The translations under genes and the position numbers were made by a program. A DNA stretch of 9,324 nucleotides from Campylobacterota bacterium. Lineage in GTDB: Bacteria; Campylobacterota; Campylobacteria; Campylobacterales; JAADDG01. The notes below the pieces were generated by a model, which did no database searches, was not told the DNA's origin, and saw nothing but the letters and a program-made list of their open reading frames with translations. The stretch lies in the NCBI GenBank assembly GCA_013154075.1, contig JAADDG010000103.1:1-9324 (forward strand), in the 5' to 3' direction. Of this stretch, positions 5,485 through 9,324 are shown in pieces. The first letter of the stretch is position 1; every line of letters begins with the position of its first letter.

Positions 5485-8400
5485 TTGAAAAGAGTACTTC
5501 TTATAATCTTACTGTTTATCACTTCCGTTTTTGCCAACTCTTTCGATACGAGTCGTCTTAGAGAGTTTTCTTTGAGATTCGGCGGAGAGCATGAGAATAT
5601 AGTCGGAGATTTTACGTTTGCGGGAGCGTCCGTATTGTGCGTAAAGAATTCCGAGGGCGAATGTGATTGGAATTATGACGGCTATCTTTACAACGCCGAT
5701 ACCAAATTCGTTCGAGACGATTCTTCCATAGCCTTAAATTCCGCAAAAGCTACGTTAAATCTTCCGCCCGAAGTTGAAGGTAAGGATATAAAATGGGCGG
5801 GTCTTTATTGGCAAGGGCACATAGAAGGAAGCGATCCGAGCGAGTACGAAGAGAAAATCGCCGGATTTAACGAAGTGGTTTTCGAGACTCCCGACGGGGT
5901 TAAACACACTATCTCCGTTTCACCTTCCGATAATAATGCGGCTAACTATTATACTTTTGTAAGCAATGATTACGACTCAAATAACGGATATAGGTTTTTT
6001 TATCAATGTTTTGCCGATGTTACGGATCTTGTAAAAAATTCATATTCTGCTTCTCAAAAAACTTTTATAGTGGGAAATATAAAGACTACCGAGGGGGAAG
6101 ATAGCTTCTATCACGATCCTTTGGCCGACGGAGCTTTGATCAAATACGGTCATTGGGGAGGCTGGAGCCTTATAGTGGTCTATGAGAGAAACAGCGTAGA
6201 TCAAGCTTACAAAAACATCTCCATTTTTGACGGGTTTCAAGTTCTAATCCCTATGCCGAACGATCCGGTAAAAAGTATAGAGATTCCCGTTAGCGGCTTT
6301 TTGACTCCTCTTAGCGGAAGTGTAGATTCGAGACTTTTGTATTTTGCTATGGGCGGAGAGAAGAAGATCTCAAGAGACAGTATGGAGATATATAAACAGC
6401 ATGCCGAGGAGTATGAGAAGGTAAGCAACGCAGTAAACGCCCAAAACAATGTCTTAAACGGAAGTATCTCTTTTATGGGAAATTACATAGATCCTTCTAA
6501 ACAGTATATGCCGGGACTCGATCTTGATCTTTTCGATAGCAGTCCGTGGATGGAAAACGATCAGAATATGACCAAACTAAAACTTAGTGCCGTTTTTGAA
6601 GATAGTAACGGTGATCAGACTTTTACCGGAGTAATCGCTTTCTCTACCAAAATTCATTCCCCTTTGATAGATAACTTCTTGAAGACTTCCGATAAGGGAA
6701 GCGATACGGTTTTGAATGCGGGTGATGAGATAGAGTATAGACTCGATTTTAACAACTCGGGTAGCGAAATAGCGAGCGATATTACCATTTATGACGATTT
6801 TACCGAGGATAATCTTAGCGCTTTTATAGAAGATGATAAAGATAGTATCCTAAAGTCCATAAGATTGTCCGCGGATAACGATCCGGAGCATTTTTATTGC
6901 TATGAAGGTGCTTCGGCCGAAGGGTGCGATTATGCTTTTGACGACGAGCAGAGTTGTGATGTGGATTTGGATGAAAACGGTTCGGTAAAAGGGGTGCATT
7001 GTACTTTTTCCTCCTTGGATGTGGGTCATAGAAGAGTGATGAAGTTTAAAGTGAAAATCAAAGAGGATTTTATCAGCTTTTCGGATCATAGGGTGGTAAA
7101 CCAAGCCCATTCGAGATATAAAAACGCAAGGACCGGAGAGTGGGTGGATGCAATGGGAAAGAGTAACGTTTATGTAGCCGGAATGATTAGAAGAGCCGTT
7201 ATAGATGACGGTGAGTTGGATGTAATAGATGCCTCTTTGGCTACATATGAGAAGTATAAAGGTTTGCATACGAAGATAGCTAAGGAGAGATACGGGTTTA
7301 AGGTTGTTAGTTTGGATCCCTCCTTTCGTATGAGACCTTTTCAAAACGATAGGGACGTAATTTTACTCTTTAGAATTATAGATTTGGATGATCCCTCTTA
7401 TAGCTATCTTTTGAAAGATACCTCTTTTAGAGTTAAGAGGGCTTGTATGAGAAAGGGTATGAATTATGCCGATTTTTTTGATGCGGTGATGCCCTCAAGA
7501 GCCATAAAAAGAGCCAAGATTAGAGCCAAATATATAAACTTCTTAAAACAATACGCAAGAAACAGGCATATGTGTCTTTTAAGAAACCAAAATAGAGGAA
7601 ATATCGCCGATATGCCCGAATGCGTGGAGGATACCGTGATGTATAAGGAGGCTTTCGGAGAAGACGCTTATAACAGATGTATTTTAAATAACGGATCTCC
7701 TTGTAAAATGGGCAATGAAGGCAAAGGAGCCGCACCTTACGATCATGAGGAGGGGTGTTATGAGTGTACGGCGGACGCTTTGGGAAGCTATATAGATTCA
7801 AGTGACGATTTTGCTATAAGACCTTTCGCTTATAGGTTCGATATTCCGTCAAAAGCTATAGCCGCTGACGATTTCTCTTTGAAAGTTAAGGCTTTGGATA
7901 AAGATCTGAATGTTTTGAACAACTACAACGAGAGTATCAATAACTCTTACAAAATAACATACAAAGATGATAAAAGTTCTTGCTTTACCGGAATTTTGGA
8001 TCTTACCAACGCTAATTTCTCAAACGGTTTGTTGAATAAAACCACCAGGTATAGCGAGATAGGAAAACTTGATCTTAACATTTCGGAAATAGCCGGAAGC
8101 GAATTTGCTTTGACTGATAGCGACGATACTCCTTTGAGCGATAGATTGATCCCTTCCGCTTCAGCCTCCATGGAGTTCATTCCGAAAGATTTTTATGTTA
8201 CGTGGACTTTGGAAAATGCGAATACTCTAAAAAACTATACCTACTATTCAAACGATCTTTTGAATATGGGTGCCAAACTTAAAGCTTTTATTAAAGCAAG
8301 AAATAAGAGCGGAAATATTGTCAGAAACTATTCAAACGGCTGTTATGCCAAAGATTGTAATCTGACAATTACGATGTCGGCGGATGGTAGTGACACCTCT

Positions 8401-9135
8401 ACTTTTAAATTAAAATGGATGGATTTTTATAATCCTTCTCATAGAAACGATAACGCATTAAATTTCACTCTTCCTTTATCTTCAGGCAATTTTGTAGTGG
8501 ATATCGCTTCAAGCGGATTTTTAAACGGTGAAAGTAATCAAACCGTTTTGGTAAATTTCGATAGAAGTGTGGATAAAGCTTTGGAGCCTATGAAGGTCAA
8601 ATTTTCGAAAGTGAAGGCCAACGATGCCGATATCTGGGGAGAGTCTTTGCATGACGAATATCTTTACTATTATTATGCGAGGATGGAGTGCCTCGATCAA
8701 CCCAATATCGTAGGAGCCACATTGAACGATGCTCCGATATATTATGAAGTTTATTGTAAAAATTGCGATAAGAGCGTCTTTACTCTGGCAAACGGATCTT
8801 TAAGTAGAAGCGGAGATCTTTTTTGGTATCAAAATAATTTTCACTCCTCTTTTGACGGGAAAGTCGATTCGTACTCTTCCGAGCATGGAACTTCTGTTAG
8901 TGACGTACAGCTAAGGAGTTTCGATCTTACGGCTCCGACTCTTCCTCATAGCGATACGATCCATTTTACGCCATCTTCGTGGCTTGTTTACGATAGTGCC
9001 GATCCTTCGGCTACGGATATAACTTTTAACGTAACGTTTTTGAATGCGGATACCAAATGGGCCGGAGAAGGGAAGTTGGGACACGTAGTGGATCAAAATA
9101 TATCCATTAGAAAAAATAGGAAAATATCATGGTAA
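5485..9135 (+). CDS. Large secreted multidomain surface protein, putative pilus-associated adhesin
   Basis: A 1216-residue exported protein of unproven function. The signal peptide is MKRVLLIILLFITSVFA with cleavage after A17, which supports the TTG start at 5485. About residues 40-390 form a beta-rich N-terminal region with KWAGLYWQGHIEG (103-115) and GHWGGWSLIVVYER (222-235), resembling the N-terminal part of DUF11/DUF3344-type secreted proteins. Residues about 393-565 look like a DUF11-type beta-sandwich (NAGDEIEYRLDFNNSG). Residues about 650-765 are a cysteine- and Arg/Lys-rich segment. It is followed by DDFAIRPFAYRF (774-785), reminiscent of MshQ-like (DUF6701) proteins, and a further beta-rich half to the C-terminal RKISW. 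The mature protein has 20 cysteines, including CYEC and CKNC, so disulfides are likely. There is no C-terminal anchor. It overlaps a prepilin gene by 7 nt, hence the pilus link. Domain names are from memory of sequence style, not a search. Confidence 0.7.
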   Translation: MKRVLLIILLFITSVFANSFDTSRLREFSLRFGGEHENIVGDFTFAGASVLCVKNSEGECDWNYDGYLYNADTKFVRDDSSIALNSAKATLNLPPEVEGKDIKWAGLYWQGHIEGSDPSEYEEKIAGFNEVVFETPDGVKHTISVSPSDNNAANYYTFVSNDYDSNNGYRFFYQCFADVTDLVKNSYSASQKTFIVGNIKTTEGEDSFYHDPLADGALIKYGHWGGWSLIVVYERNSVDQAYKNISIFDGFQVLIPMPNDPVKSIEIPVSGFLTPLSGSVDSRLLYFAMGGEKKISRDSMEIYKQHAEEYEKVSNAVNAQNNVLNGSISFMGNYIDPSKQYMPGLDLDLFDSSPWMENDQNMTKLKLSAVFEDSNGDQTFTGVIAFSTKIHSPLIDNFLKTSDKGSDTVLNAGDEIEYRLDFNNSGSEIASDITIYDDFTEDNLSAFIEDDKDSILKSIRLSADNDPEHFYCYEGASAEGCDYAFDDEQSCDVDLDENGSVKGVHCTFSSLDVGHRRVMKFKVKIKEDFISFSDHRVVNQAHSRYKNARTGEWVDAMGKSNVYVAGMIRRAVIDDGELDVIDASLATYEKYKGLHTKIAKERYGFKVVSLDPSFRMRPFQNDRDVILLFRIIDLDDPSYSYLLKDTSFRVKRACMRKGMNYADFFDAVMPSRAIKRAKIRAKYINFLKQYARNRHMCLLRNQNRGNIADMPECVEDTVMYKEAFGEDAYNRCILNNGSPCKMGNEGKGAAPYDHEEGCYECTADALGSYIDSSDDFAIRPFAYRFDIPSKAIAADDFSLKVKALDKDLNVLNNYNESINNSYKITYKDDKSSCFTGILDLTNANFSNGLLNKTTRYSEIGKLDLNISEIAGSEFALTDSDDTPLSDRLIPSASASMEFIPKDFYVTWTLENANTLKNYTYYSNDLLNMGAKLKAFIKARNKSGNIVRNYSNGCYAKDCNLTITMSADGSDTSTFKLKWMDFYNPSHRNDNALNFTLPLSSGNFVVDIASSGFLNGESNQTVLVNFDRSVDKALEPMKVKFSKVKANDADIWGESLHDEYLYYYYARMECLDQPNIVGATLNDAPIYYEVYCKNCDKSVFTLANGSLSRSGDLFWYQNNFHSSFDGKVDSYSSEHGTSVSDVQLRSFDLTAPTLPHSDTIHFTPSSWLVYDSADPSATDITFNVTFLNADTKWAGEGKLGHVVDQNISIRKNRKISW

Positions 9136-9324
9136 GAAAAGCTTTTACACTGATTGAGTTGGTCGTATCGATAGTGGTTGTAGGAATAGCTTTTATGACT
9201 ATTCCTCTATTTTTGTCCGATTCCAAAAGTAACGACGAGTTTGCTTTGGAGCAGGAGAGTATTTTGGCCGCAAAGACGAAGGTTCAAAATATCACCTCCT
9301 ATAGATGGGATGAAAACAGTTACG
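9129..9324 (+). CDS. Type IV prepilin / pseudopilin-like protein, N-terminal part (3' end outside window)
   Basis: The first 65 codons of a protein with a class III (type IV prepilin) signal: MVRKA, then FTLIELVVSIVVVGIAF. The prepilin peptidase PilD should cut between A5 and F6 and methylate the new N-terminal Phe. E at mature position 5, needed for pilin assembly, is present, followed by an unbroken hydrophobic helix to about residue 29. The residue before the cut is Ala rather than the usual Gly, which is tolerated in some pseudopilins. The start lies inside the end of the upstream gene (7-nt overlap, different frame), with AGGA 7 nt before the ATG, so the two are one transcription unit. 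It may be a minor pilin, a type II secretion pseudopilin or a competence pseudopilin; from memory, C. jejuni has the transformation gene ctsT after proC. Confidence 0.88.
   Translation, partial: MVRKAFTLIELVVSIVVVGIAFMTIPLFLSDSKSNDEFALEQESILAAKTKVQNITSYRWDENSY

Noticed and set aside
6598..6640. Calcium-binding loop in the surface protein (EDSNGDQTF, about residue 372, and DVDLDENGS near 492)
   Set aside because: The acidic spacing only loosely resembles EF-hand or dockerin loops and misses the canonical Gly and Glu positions; in so Asp-rich a protein this may be chance.
6850..7344. A 164-codon open frame on the minus strand inside the large surface-protein gene
   Set aside because: It lies wholly antisense to a well-supported coding frame with a signal peptide and domain-like features; it has no recognisable motif and no ribosome-binding site, and its existence is explained by the codon bias of the plus-strand gene.
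1..9324. CRISPR arrays, tRNA or rRNA genes, insertion sequences
   Set aside because: No regularly spaced direct repeats, no cloverleaf-like segment and no transposase or terminal inverted repeats were seen; nearly all of the window is coding.

Overview
The window looks like a chromosome segment of a free-living member of the Campylobacterota (formerly Epsilonproteobacteria). This rests on the AT-rich but efficiently coding DNA, extended -10 promoters of the form TGnTATAAT with no clear -35 box, and gene pairs known from Campylobacter relatives: hemL next to a small periplasmic cytochrome, folD-lepB, and fliW-proC. The genus cannot be fixed from the sequence.

Layout. On the minus strand (1-822), a small secreted c-type cytochrome overlaps the start of hemL by 4 nt; hemL runs off the left edge. 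On the plus strand, an isolated and visibly more AT-rich ADP-ribosylglycohydrolase (DraG-family) gene with a TTG start sits at 1086-1841, with promoter-like DNA on both sides. A tight run of five genes follows: folD, lepB, an M50 membrane metalloprotease, fliW and proC (1992-5427). Junctions are 0 nt, a 4-nt overlap, 8 nt and 3 nt, so this is almost certainly one transcript from the TATAAT at 1935-1940.

After a 57-nt gap comes a 1216-codon gene for a large secreted, cysteine-containing, multidomain protein (5485-9135). It overlaps by 7 nt the start of a type IV prepilin/pseudopilin gene that runs off the right edge. This pair looks like the start of a pilus or pseudopilus locus in which a big exported, adhesin-like protein is encoded with its minor pilin, loosely like mshQ in MSHA pilus loci. 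The 57-nt gap carries a good match to a sigma-28 (FliA) promoter and an inverted repeat that would bury the ribosome-binding site of the large gene in any transcript reading through from proC. The flagellar regulator gene fliW lies two genes upstream, so the surface-protein locus may be tied to late flagellar expression.

Most of the window is housekeeping: tetrapyrrole, one-carbon and proline metabolism, and protein export and processing. The parts worth a second look are the surface-protein/prepilin module with its leader, and the lone DraG gene.
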